Origin: CAYSPT01 sp964432985
GTDB taxonomy: Bacteria > Muiribacteriota > CAYSPT01
Reading direction: 5' to 3'
NCBI GenBank assembly: GCA_964432985.1
Contig: CAYSPT010000022.1
Location: 15,047-79,046, forward strand
Length of the DNA: 64,000 bases
A program made the position numbers and the translations under genes. The notes under the pieces were generated by a model. The model saw nothing but the letters and a program-made list of their open reading frames with translations, had not been told where the DNA came from and ran no database searches. Below are positions 26,456-34,508 of this stretch, one piece after another (the stretch's first letter is position 1; every line of letters starts with the position of its first letter).

Positions 26456-28798
26456 TTATCCTTTCTTCTCGTGTTCCCTGATCGCCGCCAGCACCCGCTC
26501 CGGCGTGAACGGACCTTTGTAGAGCCGGGCCCCGGTCGCGTTGTAGATGGCATTGCCGATGGCTGGAAGCGGCCCGTTTATCCCGATCTCCGACACGCTT
26601 TTTGCCCCGTAAGGACCGGACTCCTCGTAGGTGGGGACCATGATGGCTTTGAGGTCGGGAAGGTCGGTGGTGGACGGGATCTTGTAGTGCATGAAGCTTG
26701 CATTCGTCACCCGTCCCCGGTTGTCGAAGATGAACTCTTCGGTCATAGCGAAGCCGATTCCGTTGAGCATGGCGCCCTCAACCTGTCCCTCGGCCAGGGC
26801 GGGGTTGATGGCGGTTCCGCAGTCGGTGGTGCCCACATACTTGATTATGGTCACCTGCCCGGTTTCCATGTCCACTTCCACTTCGGCGAAATGGGCGGAG
26901 AAAGGCGGCGGTGACTTGTGGGAGATGTGCGACTCGGTGGCGCAGATCTGGTGCTGGTCCTTCTCGTACAATGAGCGGAAGGCGACATCCCTGAAGGTCT
27001 TCTTCTTGCCGTTGGGAGCTACAATGGTTCCATCGGCTATCTTCAGCTTGTCCGGTGCCGTGTTCAGCATCTCTCCGGCCACCTTCAGAATCTGCCCCTT
27101 GACTGCTGCTGCAGCTTTCCGGGCCGCCATGCCGCTGAGATAGGTGGTGCTCGAAGCGTAGGCGCCCACGTCAAAGGGGGTTAGATCGGTATCGGATGAG
27201 TGCACGATGATCTGGTCGATCCCTATTCCCAGCTCTTCCGCGGCTATCTGGGAAAGGACCGTGTCGCTCCCCGTCCCCAGGTCGGTGGCGCCCACCAGCA
27301 GGTTGAAGGAGCCGTCGTCGTTCATCTTGATGGTAGCGGCTCCCATGTCGATCTCGGGAATGGACGAGCCCTGCATCAGCATGCACATGCCCAGACCCCG
27401 CCGTTTAACGCCGGTACCGCTGGCGGTTGGTTTCCGTTTCTTCTTCCAGGCTATCTCCTTTGCTCCCAGGGTGAGGCACTCGGGCAGCCCGCAGCTTCCG
27501 ATCTTCTGCTCTACTCCGGCTTTGCCTTCACCCAGTGCTTCGAAGATGGGTGAGCCTTCACCGGATTTGATATGGTTCATCTGCCGGAACTTCAGCGGAT
27601 CCATCCCGATGGCGTCGGCCATCATGTCCATCTGGCTTTCCATGGCGAAATAGGCCTGGGTTGCCCCATAGCCGCGGTATGCGCCTCCCACCGGCAGGTT
27701 TGTGTAGACGGTGTCGCCCCAGAAGCTGACATCATGACAGCGGTACAGCGGCAGCACCTTGCTGCCGGAGTTACACACCACTGTCAGGGCGTGTGAACCG
27801 TAGGCGCCGGTGTTCATCAGAATCTTCATGTCGATGGCGGTGATGGTCCCGTCCTTCTTCACACCCGTTTTCAACCAGATGACCTGGGGATGCCGGGTGC
27901 GCCCGGCATAGAACTCTTCGGCCCGGGTGTACTCTAGCTTGACGGGCCGCCCGGTTTTCAGGGTGAGGGCGGAGCAGATATCCTCCAGCAGCACTTCCTG
28001 CTTGGTACCGAATCCGCCGCCGATTCTGGGTTTGATAACCCTGATGCGGTGAACGGGAATCTGGAGGCGTTCGGCCACGATCCGCCGCACGTGGAACGGC
28101 ACCTGGGTGCTGGTGCGGATGGTCAGGCGGTTCTTGTCGTCGAGGTACGTGATGGTGATGTGGGGCTCCAGCGGACAGTGCTGGGCGTAGTGGCTCTCGT
28201 ACTCCGCTTCGATGACGAAGTCGGCTTCCTCCAGTCCCTTTTTCACGTCTCCTACAGTGGTATCCACGTGACCGGCCAGGTTCTTCTTCTTGTCGTAGGC
28301 AATGGGAATGATGACCCGCGCTTCTTTTTCATCATGGATGACCGGAGCGCCTTTTTTCATGGCATCACGAGGATCGAGAACGGCGGGAAGAATTTTGTAG
28401 TCCACCTTGATCTTACGGCAGGCTTCTTCGGCGGCTTCCGGTGTTTCAGCTGCTACCGCCGCTACCCGGTCACCCACGAAACGGACCTTCTTGTCCAGGC
28501 AGAAGGTGTCGTAAGGTGACGGTTCCGGGTACCCCTGACCGGCGGTGGTGTGGGCTACCCGCGGCACATCTTTGTGGGTCAAGATACACACCAGGCCGGG
28601 TACTTTTTCCGCCGCCGAGGTGTCAATTTTCTTGATGACGGCGTGGGGGTGCGGGCTTTTCAGTATCACGGCATGCAGCAGGTGTGGTATGTGAATATCG
28701 TCGGTGAAGACTCCTCTGCCGCACGCCAGACCCAGGGCGTCGACTTTGTCAACGCTGTGTCCGACTACCTTGAACTCTCGTTTCTTTTTGGTTGGCAC
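26456..28798 (-). CDS. xanthine dehydrogenase-family molybdopterin-binding subunit
   Basis: 780 aa from the second GTG, which has GGGAGGTGA at ideal spacing. A GTG three codons earlier overlaps the stop of the 2Fe-2S gene but its SD would be too close. The protein shows the family path: GRGVFTDDI near the N-terminus, QHCPLEPH, IGGGFGTKQ, GGAYRGYGATQ and, near the C-terminus, YGAKSVSEIGI with the expected catalytic Glu. This is the large subunit that binds molybdopterin cytosine dinucleotide and hydroxylates purines or other N-heterocycles and aldehydes. The CO-dehydrogenase active-site loop (AYRCSFR) is absent. The organisation is FAD, Fe-S, Mo subunit, all in one operon. Exact substrate unknown. 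Confidence 0.9.
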   Translation of the reverse strand: MPTKKKREFKVVGHSVDKVDALGLACGRGVFTDDIHIPHLLHAVILKSPHPHAVIKKIDTSAAEKVPGLVCILTHKDVPRVAHTTAGQGYPEPSPYDTFCLDKKVRFVGDRVAAVAAETPEAAEEACRKIKVDYKILPAVLDPRDAMKKGAPVIHDEKEARVIIPIAYDKKKNLAGHVDTTVGDVKKGLEEADFVIEAEYESHYAQHCPLEPHITITYLDDKNRLTIRTSTQVPFHVRRIVAERLQIPVHRIRVIKPRIGGGFGTKQEVLLEDICSALTLKTGRPVKLEYTRAEEFYAGRTRHPQVIWLKTGVKKDGTITAIDMKILMNTGAYGSHALTVVCNSGSKVLPLYRCHDVSFWGDTVYTNLPVGGAYRGYGATQAYFAMESQMDMMADAIGMDPLKFRQMNHIKSGEGSPIFEALGEGKAGVEQKIGSCGLPECLTLGAKEIAWKKKRKPTASGTGVKRRGLGMCMLMQGSSIPEIDMGAATIKMNDDGSFNLLVGATDLGTGSDTVLSQIAAEELGIGIDQIIVHSSDTDLTPFDVGAYASSTTYLSGMAARKAAAAVKGQILKVAGEMLNTAPDKLKIADGTIVAPNGKKKTFRDVAFRSLYEKDQHQICATESHISHKSPPPFSAHFAEVEVDMETGQVTIIKYVGTTDCGTAINPALAEGQVEGAMLNGIGFAMTEEFIFDNRGRVTNASFMHYKIPSTTDLPDLKAIMVPTYEESGPYGAKSVSEIGINGPLPAIGNAIYNATGARLYKGPFTPERVLAAIREHEKKG

Positions 28799-28803
28799 GT
28801 TCT

Positions 28804-29277
28804 TCACCTCCCTTTCTTCCGGCGCACTTTAACGGCGGCTTTCTTGGCCGCCTCGATCTGTTTCACGTACCCGGTGCACCGGCAGAGATTGCCTTCCAGC
28901 GCACGCTTGATTTCCTGTTCAGTAGGCTTCGGGTTACGGTCGAGCAGGCCTTTGAGAGAAACCACTTTGCCGGGAATACAGAACCCGCACTGGACTGCCC
29001 CTTCTTTTACCAGGGAAGTCTGGATGGGATGGGGATTGTCCGGTGTTCCTATACCCTCCACTGTTACCAGTTCACGCCCGTGTGCCTGGGCCGCGAAGAG
29101 CAGGCATGACTTCACTGCCCGTCCGTCCAGCAGAACGCTGCATGTACCGCACTCTCCATTGCCACAGCCCTTCTTGGCGCCGAAGTAGCCCTTGCGCCTG
29201 AGAACGTCCAGAAGGAGCTCACCGGGCTTTACGGAAAACATCTTTTTCTGTCCGTTAATCGTTATGGTTATTTCCAT
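28804..29277 (-). CDS. (2Fe-2S) subunit of the molybdenum hydroxylase
   Basis: 157 aa, normal length for the small iron-sulfur subunit. The N-terminal plant-type 2Fe-2S domain has GCGNGECGTCSVLLDG and the fourth Cys in KSCLLFA. The helical second cluster domain has CGFCIPG and NLCRCTGY. It passes electrons from the Mo centre to FAD. The ATG follows GAGGAGG at somewhat long distance. The Mo-subunit start region directly follows its stop. Confidence 0.95.
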   Translation of the reverse strand: MEITITINGQKKMFSVKPGELLLDVLRRKGYFGAKKGCGNGECGTCSVLLDGRAVKSCLLFAAQAHGRELVTVEGIGTPDNPHPIQTSLVKEGAVQCGFCIPGKVVSLKGLLDRNPKPTEQEIKRALEGNLCRCTGYVKQIEAAKKAAVKVRRKKGR

Positions 29278-29298
29278 GATTGTGTGCCCGCCTCCTCT

Positions 29299-30150
29299 CT
29301 ACCTGGCTCTTTTCAGGGTGGTTGTCAGCAAGCGCCTGACGGTGACTGCAGCCAGGTGCTTGCGGTAAGCCGCGCTCACTCCGACCATACGGACCGCTTT
29401 CACATTATTACTGACCCAATTTTCTGCCTGGTTCAGCAGTTCCTCCGAAGGTTTGGATTTCACCAGGAGTTTTTCCAGTCCGGTGAGCCGGACCGGCAGG
29501 CTGGTCACAGCGCTGAGTCCGACTCTGGCCGCGATTATTACACCGCCTTTTATAGTGACGAGACAGGCGGCGTCCACCAGTGCATTATCTACCGCGGAGC
29601 GGGCAATCTTGACAAATCCTCCCGCCACATTCCCTTTCAGGTGGGGGATGCGCACTTCCGTCAGAATTTCACCTTTTTGCAGGGACCGGCTCGGGTGCTG
29701 CTTCATGACGTCCAGGATGTTGACCTGGCGCGTCTTTTTGCCGGCCAATGCCAGCCGGGCCTCCAGCACCATCAGGGCGGCGGGCAGATCGGACCAGGGG
29801 TAGAGCTGCACTATATTTCCGCCGATAGTGACGCGGTTCCTGAGTTGGGGAGAAGCGATGGCTGCCGCCGCTTTTCCCAGGGTGTCCGCTACCGGTCCTC
29901 TCAGGATGTCAGACTCCTCGATGAGGGTAGCCGTGGTAGTAGCGCCGATCCTGGTGTACCGTTTACATTTCCTGATATAGGAAAGATTCAGGCATGTCAG
30001 ATCGACGAGCGCCTCAATGGAGGAATTTTCGTGGGCCGCCAGGCTCGTTCCGCCGGCAATGGGTACCGTTTGGACCTTACGGCGTGAGCAGAGCTTGACA
30101 GCTTCCTCCACGGTGCGCGGGTAGAGAAACTCTTTGATGTTGGTGTGCAA
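29299..30150 (-). CDS. FAD-binding subunit of the molybdenum hydroxylase
   Basis: 283 aa of the CoxM/XdhB family. The FAD-pyrophosphate motif appears as PIAGGTSLAA near residue 35 and the second as TIGGNIVQ (about 110). The C-terminal domain carries the usual VRIPHLKG and ALVDAACLVT stretches. It starts with TTG seven bases after GGAGGG and is the first gene of the three-gene operon. It accepts electrons from the 2Fe-2S subunit and passes them to NAD or another acceptor. Confidence 0.9.
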   Translation of the reverse strand: MHTNIKEFLYPRTVEEAVKLCSRRKVQTVPIAGGTSLAAHENSSIEALVDLTCLNLSYIRKCKRYTRIGATTTATLIEESDILRGPVADTLGKAAAAIASPQLRNRVTIGGNIVQLYPWSDLPAALMVLEARLALAGKKTRQVNILDVMKQHPSRSLQKGEILTEVRIPHLKGNVAGGFVKIARSAVDNALVDAACLVTIKGGVIIAARVGLSAVTSLPVRLTGLEKLLVKSKPSEELLNQAENWVSNNVKAVRMVGVSAAYRKHLAAVTVRRLLTTTLKRAR

Positions 30151-30456
30151 ATGTTTTCCCTCCCGTCATTGGGTATAGTTAAGTACTGGGTATATTCAGC
30201 ACAATAATCAAGTTTCATCCTAGCATATTTATTTACCGCGGTTCAACTGGTATATAGATATACTTCCCCTGGCAGACCGCTCAAGTGTCAAACCGCTCAT
30301 GGTGTCTGCCTGGTGCATCTTCGCATGAGTAGCATTACTTGCTGCACCGGCTTAGTTGTTCCTCCCGGGAACATTACTCCCTTCTGTATATGTTAGTATA
30401 TTTGGGAGACAGTAAAAATACCTAAATATCATATAATGTGACAGGTGGTAGCACAT
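30151..30456. other. divergent intergenic region between hydroxylase and radical-SAM operons
   Basis: About 306 bp. A perfect TATAAT at 30432-30437 lies 20 bp before the radical-SAM ATG, without a good -35. The rest is AT-rich with no gene, RNA or repeat that I can support; the hydroxylase promoter was not identified. Confidence 0.5.
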
Positions 30457-31455
30457 ATGGCGGGACTTCCTCTTCCGACACAGATATATATCGAAACCAC
30501 CAGCCGATGTAATCTGGATTGTCCCATCTGCATCAGGACATACCACCTGCACGAGAAGCCCAGGGACATGACATTCGATGAATTTGAATCCGTGACTGAC
30601 CAGTTCCCTGAACTTCACCGGGTGGCTCTCCACGGCACGGGAGAACCGCTTCTCAACGAAGCAATCCTGCCTATGGTCGCCTGTACCAAATCACGGGGAG
30701 CGTATGTTCTGTTCAATTCAAATGCCACCCTTCTCGATAAGGAGTTGGGGCAGGGTATTTGTGAGTCTGGACTGGATGAGTTTCGTGTTTCTATCGATGC
30801 GGCATCACCGCCGATGTACCGCGTGATGCGGGGAGCTCCCTTGTTTGATGCGGTAATTGAAAATGTGCGGACCCTGGTGAACACCAAAAAGCGGCTGGGG
30901 CTCGATGTTCCGAAAATCTCCTTGTGGTTTGTGGGGACCACTAAAAACATAGCCGAACTGCCGGATCTCATACGGCTGGCCGCCGGGCTTGAAGTGCGGG
31001 AAGTTTATCTTCAGCGGTTCATGTATTTTCATGGCCCCGATGAACCCGGGTTTGCCAAGGAGAAACTGTCCATTCATCAAAGCACCGACAGTAACATCCT
31101 GGACATTATTTCCGAATGTGAACACCTTGCCCGGAACCTGCAGGTGTCACTGTTTGCCAGCGGGGCCACCACTCCCCTGGACAGCCTTACCCATTCCCCG
31201 ATGACACAGTTTCCCTGGAGCACCTGCCGTCGGCCGTGGGCGGGAAGTTTTATTACCGCTGCCGGCAATGTGCTGCCCTGCTGTCTGTCTCCCACGACCA
31301 TCGTCAACTATGAGGCGTTTGTCCTGGGAAATGTCTTTCAAAAGGGCTTTTCAGAAATCTGGAGCGGTCCCGAATACACTGCTTTCAGGAAACGGATCAA
31401 AAGTGATGACCCGCCCGAGAGCTGCGGGGGGTGCGGTGTAAAATGGAGTCTGTAA
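30457..31455 (+). CDS. radical SAM/SPASM protein 1
   Basis: 332 aa from the ATG that follows AGGTGGT by 7 nt (an earlier in-frame GTG is inside that SD). The radical-SAM cluster is C18xxxC22xxC25 (RCNLDCPIC). The SAM-binding GTGEPLL motif follows and the C-terminus has a SPASM-type set of cysteines: CRRPW, a central PCC pair, and CGGCG at the end. SPASM enzymes carry extra Fe-S clusters and usually modify peptides or proteins, or act as maturases of enzymes. Its 3' end overlaps the start of a GspG-like prepilin by 13 bp, tying the two proteins together in expression. Confidence 0.85.
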   Translation: MAGLPLPTQIYIETTSRCNLDCPICIRTYHLHEKPRDMTFDEFESVTDQFPELHRVALHGTGEPLLNEAILPMVACTKSRGAYVLFNSNATLLDKELGQGICESGLDEFRVSIDAASPPMYRVMRGAPLFDAVIENVRTLVNTKKRLGLDVPKISLWFVGTTKNIAELPDLIRLAAGLEVREVYLQRFMYFHGPDEPGFAKEKLSIHQSTDSNILDIISECEHLARNLQVSLFASGATTPLDSLTHSPMTQFPWSTCRRPWAGSFITAAGNVLPCCLSPTTIVNYEAFVLGNVFQKGFSEIWSGPEYTAFRKRIKSDDPPESCGGCGVKWSL

Positions 31456-32408
31456 ACAGGGCTTTCTCGCTCATCGAACTGATGATCGTCGTGGCAATTA
31501 TCGGTATCCTGGTAGCAGTCGCCCTCCCCCAGTTTACCTCCATGGCGGAAGAAGCAAAAATGGCCAAATCACGTCAGGACATCGAAACAATAGTGAAAGC
31601 GCTGGCCCGTTTCAACTCCATGGAATCCCGGAAGGCTGAAACACTTCACGATTTGAGGGGAAAATACCTGGTCAAACTACCCACCGACCCGTGGGGCGGC
31701 GACTATTATCTCGATCAGGTAACCGGGGTGGTAGGGAGCGCCGGTCCCGATGGCCGGCGGATGTCCAGGGACGATATAGTTATCAACTACCTGCCTGATC
31801 CCATCCTGTTGTCCGTCAGGTTTATCGATGCCGGCTCTGTTCGTGTCTGTCTGCCGGATGACAGCGGTCAGGTGGAGTTCTCCGGCCCCTGGAGGAAGGG
31901 TCCGAACAGTGCTCCCAACGAGCGCCGTGCCGGCCCGGGAGACATCATCGAGCTCGTCTTTTCAAAGCCGGTTAAATACGGGGCCTGCTTCCTTCCCGGT
32001 CCCTTTCTGGATCATCCGGTGACCGGTGAAAAGATCGATGTGGAGTACGATCTTACCTGTTATGACAACAACATTAAAGAATTTACGTTTACGGATTCCC
32101 AGGTGATGGAGGACGAACCGGGTTTTTCCTCCCATAACCTGTCGGGCCTCGCGGCGTTTACCGTTGCCGACGCCCGGTACAAGCACATCATGTATATCCC
32201 CTCCGGGTATCCGGATACGGCCGTCATCGTTCTGGGAGATGTCCAGGCATATGGAGACACCAATGGTGACGGCACCAATGAACCATACTCGTGCATCATT
32301 CCAGGCAGGATGTACATGAATATCAAGCAGGACAACAGGTTCTACGACCGCTCGTCTGAAGAGGTTGTTTTTCAGCCCGCTTCCCGCTCCATGATACTCA
32401 GGCTGTGA
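31443..32408 (+). CDS. GspG/PilA-like prepilin with large C-terminal domain
   Basis: 321 aa. A very short leader ends at A7, then FSLIELMIVVAIIGILVAV with Glu at +5 (E12), a strong type IV prepilin signal. The next 70 residues resemble the major pseudopilin GspG (LPQFTSMAEEAKMAKSRQD, TDPWGGDYYLD). About 200 extra residues follow, predicted beta-rich, with four Cys and an Asp/Asn-rich GDTNGDGTNEP loop like a calcium site. The start lies inside the radical-SAM gene (13-bp overlap). The protein is about twice the size of GspG. Confidence 0.85.
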   Translation: MESVNRAFSLIELMIVVAIIGILVAVALPQFTSMAEEAKMAKSRQDIETIVKALARFNSMESRKAETLHDLRGKYLVKLPTDPWGGDYYLDQVTGVVGSAGPDGRRMSRDDIVINYLPDPILLSVRFIDAGSVRVCLPDDSGQVEFSGPWRKGPNSAPNERRAGPGDIIELVFSKPVKYGACFLPGPFLDHPVTGEKIDVEYDLTCYDNNIKEFTFTDSQVMEDEPGFSSHNLSGLAAFTVADARYKHIMYIPSGYPDTAVIVLGDVQAYGDTNGDGTNEPYSCIIPGRMYMNIKQDNRFYDRSSEEVVFQPASRSMILRL

Positions 32409-32466
32409 ACTGGATTATCGCCGATGCTTCATGATATAGTAGCCTGAATTCTTGGAAAGCATGATC

Positions 32467-33591
32467 ATGGACAATTGTTTATCTTCACCAACCGCTGCGG
32501 GAAGCTGCTCCCTCGGCCTGGCAGCGGATGAGCGCGAGCAGATCGAATACTTCTTGCAGGGCAGGGTGTATTCCATGCAGATCGAGTCGACCGATGCCTG
32601 CGAGCAGGGGTGCCTCTTCTGTTACGCCCGCTCCAGTCCCCGTACCCTCCATCTCCTGACATCCGACGAAATAAGAACCATCCTCACCGAGGCTTCGGAA
32701 ATGGGAATCAGGATGATCGATTGGCTGGGGGGTGATCCTCTGCTGAGAGAAGACTGGTATGAGCTGATGGAGTTCGCTGCCGCTTTGGGCCTGACAAACA
32801 ATCTCTGGACAAGCGGGTACCCCTTGAGAAACAAAGAAACCGCCCGGAGAGCGGTGGCGGCCACCGATGGCGGTTTCATATCGGTGCATGTCGATTCACT
32901 GGATGATACGCTGTATCAAAAACTTCACCGCCCGGAAAATGCACTCGAGATCAAGCGAGGAATTCTCCAGGGTGTGGATAACATTATCGCTCTCGGCAAA
33001 CCTCCCGGCCGGATCATCAACTGTATTACCTTCACCGCTTTGCAGGCGGGCGAAGATGTAAAGAAGACCATTTCCTGGTTCTGGGAACAGAAACAGATAC
33101 GGACATGCCTGACCCTGTTCAACCCGGCCGGACTGGGAAAAGGTCACCGGGAGTGGGAGCCGTCATTACCGGAGATACGGGACGCTTACGGGTGGCGGGA
33201 CAGGGTCAATTACCGAAACGCTCATTCCATCGGCGTCATGGATGTCAACAAGTACTACTGCGGGGGAATCGTGTGCGTAACGTTCAAAGGCGACGTGACG
33301 CCGTGCTCCGTTATTCGCAACGGCGTGGGTAATATCCGCCGGGAGAGCATATCCTCGATCTTGCAAAAGCACAAAGACAAGCTGCTTTTCAGGCAATTGC
33401 ACGACCCGGAGAACCTGCCGGGATACTGCGCCGGGTGCGAGCACAACAGCCGGTGCTGGGGATGCCGCTCATCGGCGTTTTACTACACCGGAAGCGAAAC
33501 CGGTGTGGACCCCAAATGCTGGATGAACCCGGATAACTGGGATAAAAAGGAATCAATAAATGGGGATCAAGCCCCATCTGAACCCGGATAA
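32467..33591 (+). CDS. radical SAM/SPASM protein 2
   Basis: 374 aa from an ATG 8 nt after GGAAA; other in-frame starts lie at 32461 and 32452. The cluster motif is C45xxxC49xxC52 (CEQGCLFC). WLGGDPLLRED corresponds to the SAM-binding GGEP-type motif. The C-terminal SPASM region has YYCGGIVCVTF, PCSVI and CAGCEHNSRCWGCRSSA with a last Cys in PKCWM. It resembles peptide-modifying and anaerobic sulfatase-maturase type enzymes. The last 20 codons lie in a 55-bp tandem repeat that continues beyond the stop. The prepilin upstream and a methyltransferase downstream complete the apparent operon. Confidence 0.85.
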   Translation: MDNCLSSPTAAGSCSLGLAADEREQIEYFLQGRVYSMQIESTDACEQGCLFCYARSSPRTLHLLTSDEIRTILTEASEMGIRMIDWLGGDPLLREDWYELMEFAAALGLTNNLWTSGYPLRNKETARRAVAATDGGFISVHVDSLDDTLYQKLHRPENALEIKRGILQGVDNIIALGKPPGRIINCITFTALQAGEDVKKTISWFWEQKQIRTCLTLFNPAGLGKGHREWEPSLPEIRDAYGWRDRVNYRNAHSIGVMDVNKYYCGGIVCVTFKGDVTPCSVIRNGVGNIRRESISSILQKHKDKLLFRQLHDPENLPGYCAGCEHNSRCWGCRSSAFYYTGSETGVDPKCWMNPDNWDKKESINGDQAPSEPG

Positions 33592-33665
33592 CTGGGATAA
33601 AAAGGAATCAATAAATGGGGATCAAGCCCCATCTGAACCCCGATAACTGGGATAATAGGGAATCA
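33526..33665. repeat. 55-bp tandem repeat, about 2.5 copies
   Basis: Units start at 33526, 33581 and 33636 (the third is partial and diverging). Each full unit contains a small hairpin ATGGGG-ATCAAG-CCCCAT. The first unit encodes the C-terminus of the second SPASM protein (NPDNWDKKESINGDQ), the rest fills the gap before the methyltransferase. 55 is not a multiple of three, so copy changes alter the C-terminal reading frame. Confidence 0.92.
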
Positions 33666-33684
33666 AGATAAGGGGGAGGGCGTC

Positions 33685-34479
33685 ATGCCTGGTAAACTCG
33701 ATTTCAACGTGGGGGATGTTCAGGCTGTCTACGATGGTCCAGTGGGGCTTCTCTGGGAGTTGTTGATGGGAGAGCAGATCCACGTCGGCGGGGTGGAGGA
33801 GAGCGGCATCCTGGCCGACAAAGCGGGTGTTACGAAAACCAGCCATGTTCTGGACGTATGCAGTGCCCTGGGGGGGCCGGCCCGCTACCTGGCTGAAAAC
33901 TTCGGCTGCAGGGTCACCGGGCTTGACATTACCGGCACCATGCTTGAGAAAGCCGAAACGAGAACGCGCCAGGCGGGGCTTGAGAACCGGGTCGGTTTCA
34001 GACGGGGTAATGCACTGGACATGCCGTTTAAGGTGGGCTCTTTCGACATCGTATGGGGGCAGGATGCCTGGTGCTACGTGACCGATAAAGGCAGGCTTAT
34101 CAGTGAATGCCGCCGGGTGCTGAAAAGCGGAGGGACCCTGGCTTTTTCCGACTGGCTGATAACTGATAAGGCTGAACCGGATGACTTGATCGCTCTCAAC
34201 ACCTTCATGGTGTTTCCCTATATGGAAACCCTTGACGGGTACACCAGGTTGTTGAAAGAAAATGGATTTATTCTCAAGGAATGCGAAGATCTCCAGACGC
34301 AGTTTGCGCACTTCATGCACGTCTACCACGAAAAGTATCATCGTGAGTTGAAGGATTCAATCCTGCAAAACTTCGGCCAGCAGCTCTTTGACGCCGGTGC
34401 CGGTGGGCTTGATCTATGGATGAAGGCGGCGGATGCGGGCAAGGTGACCCGGGGACGGTTTATTGCCGTGGCCGGTTGA
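33685..34479 (+). CDS. class I SAM-dependent methyltransferase
   Basis: 264 aa. The SAM-binding motif I is VLDVCSALGGPARYLAE (about residues 55-71), with acidic residue at GLDITGTML for the ribose and a motif II-like GSFDIVWGQDAW. Similar proteins methylate small molecules such as glycine/sarcosine, sterols or quinone precursors. GGGGGAGG precedes the ATG. It ends the plus-strand cluster with the two SPASM enzymes, and may act in the same pathway. Confidence 0.88.
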   Translation: MPGKLDFNVGDVQAVYDGPVGLLWELLMGEQIHVGGVEESGILADKAGVTKTSHVLDVCSALGGPARYLAENFGCRVTGLDITGTMLEKAETRTRQAGLENRVGFRRGNALDMPFKVGSFDIVWGQDAWCYVTDKGRLISECRRVLKSGGTLAFSDWLITDKAEPDDLIALNTFMVFPYMETLDGYTRLLKENGFILKECEDLQTQFAHFMHVYHEKYHRELKDSILQNFGQQLFDAGAGGLDLWMKAADAGKVTRGRFIAVAG

Positions 34480-34508
34480 CGGCTTACCAATGGCTAAGAC
34501 CAGGAGCT

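Noticed and set aside
26456..30150. Aerobic carbon monoxide dehydrogenase (coxMSL)
   Set aside because: The gene order is compatible, but the large subunit has GGAYRGYGATQ in place of the AYRCSFR active-site loop, so it belongs with the xanthine-dehydrogenase-like group.
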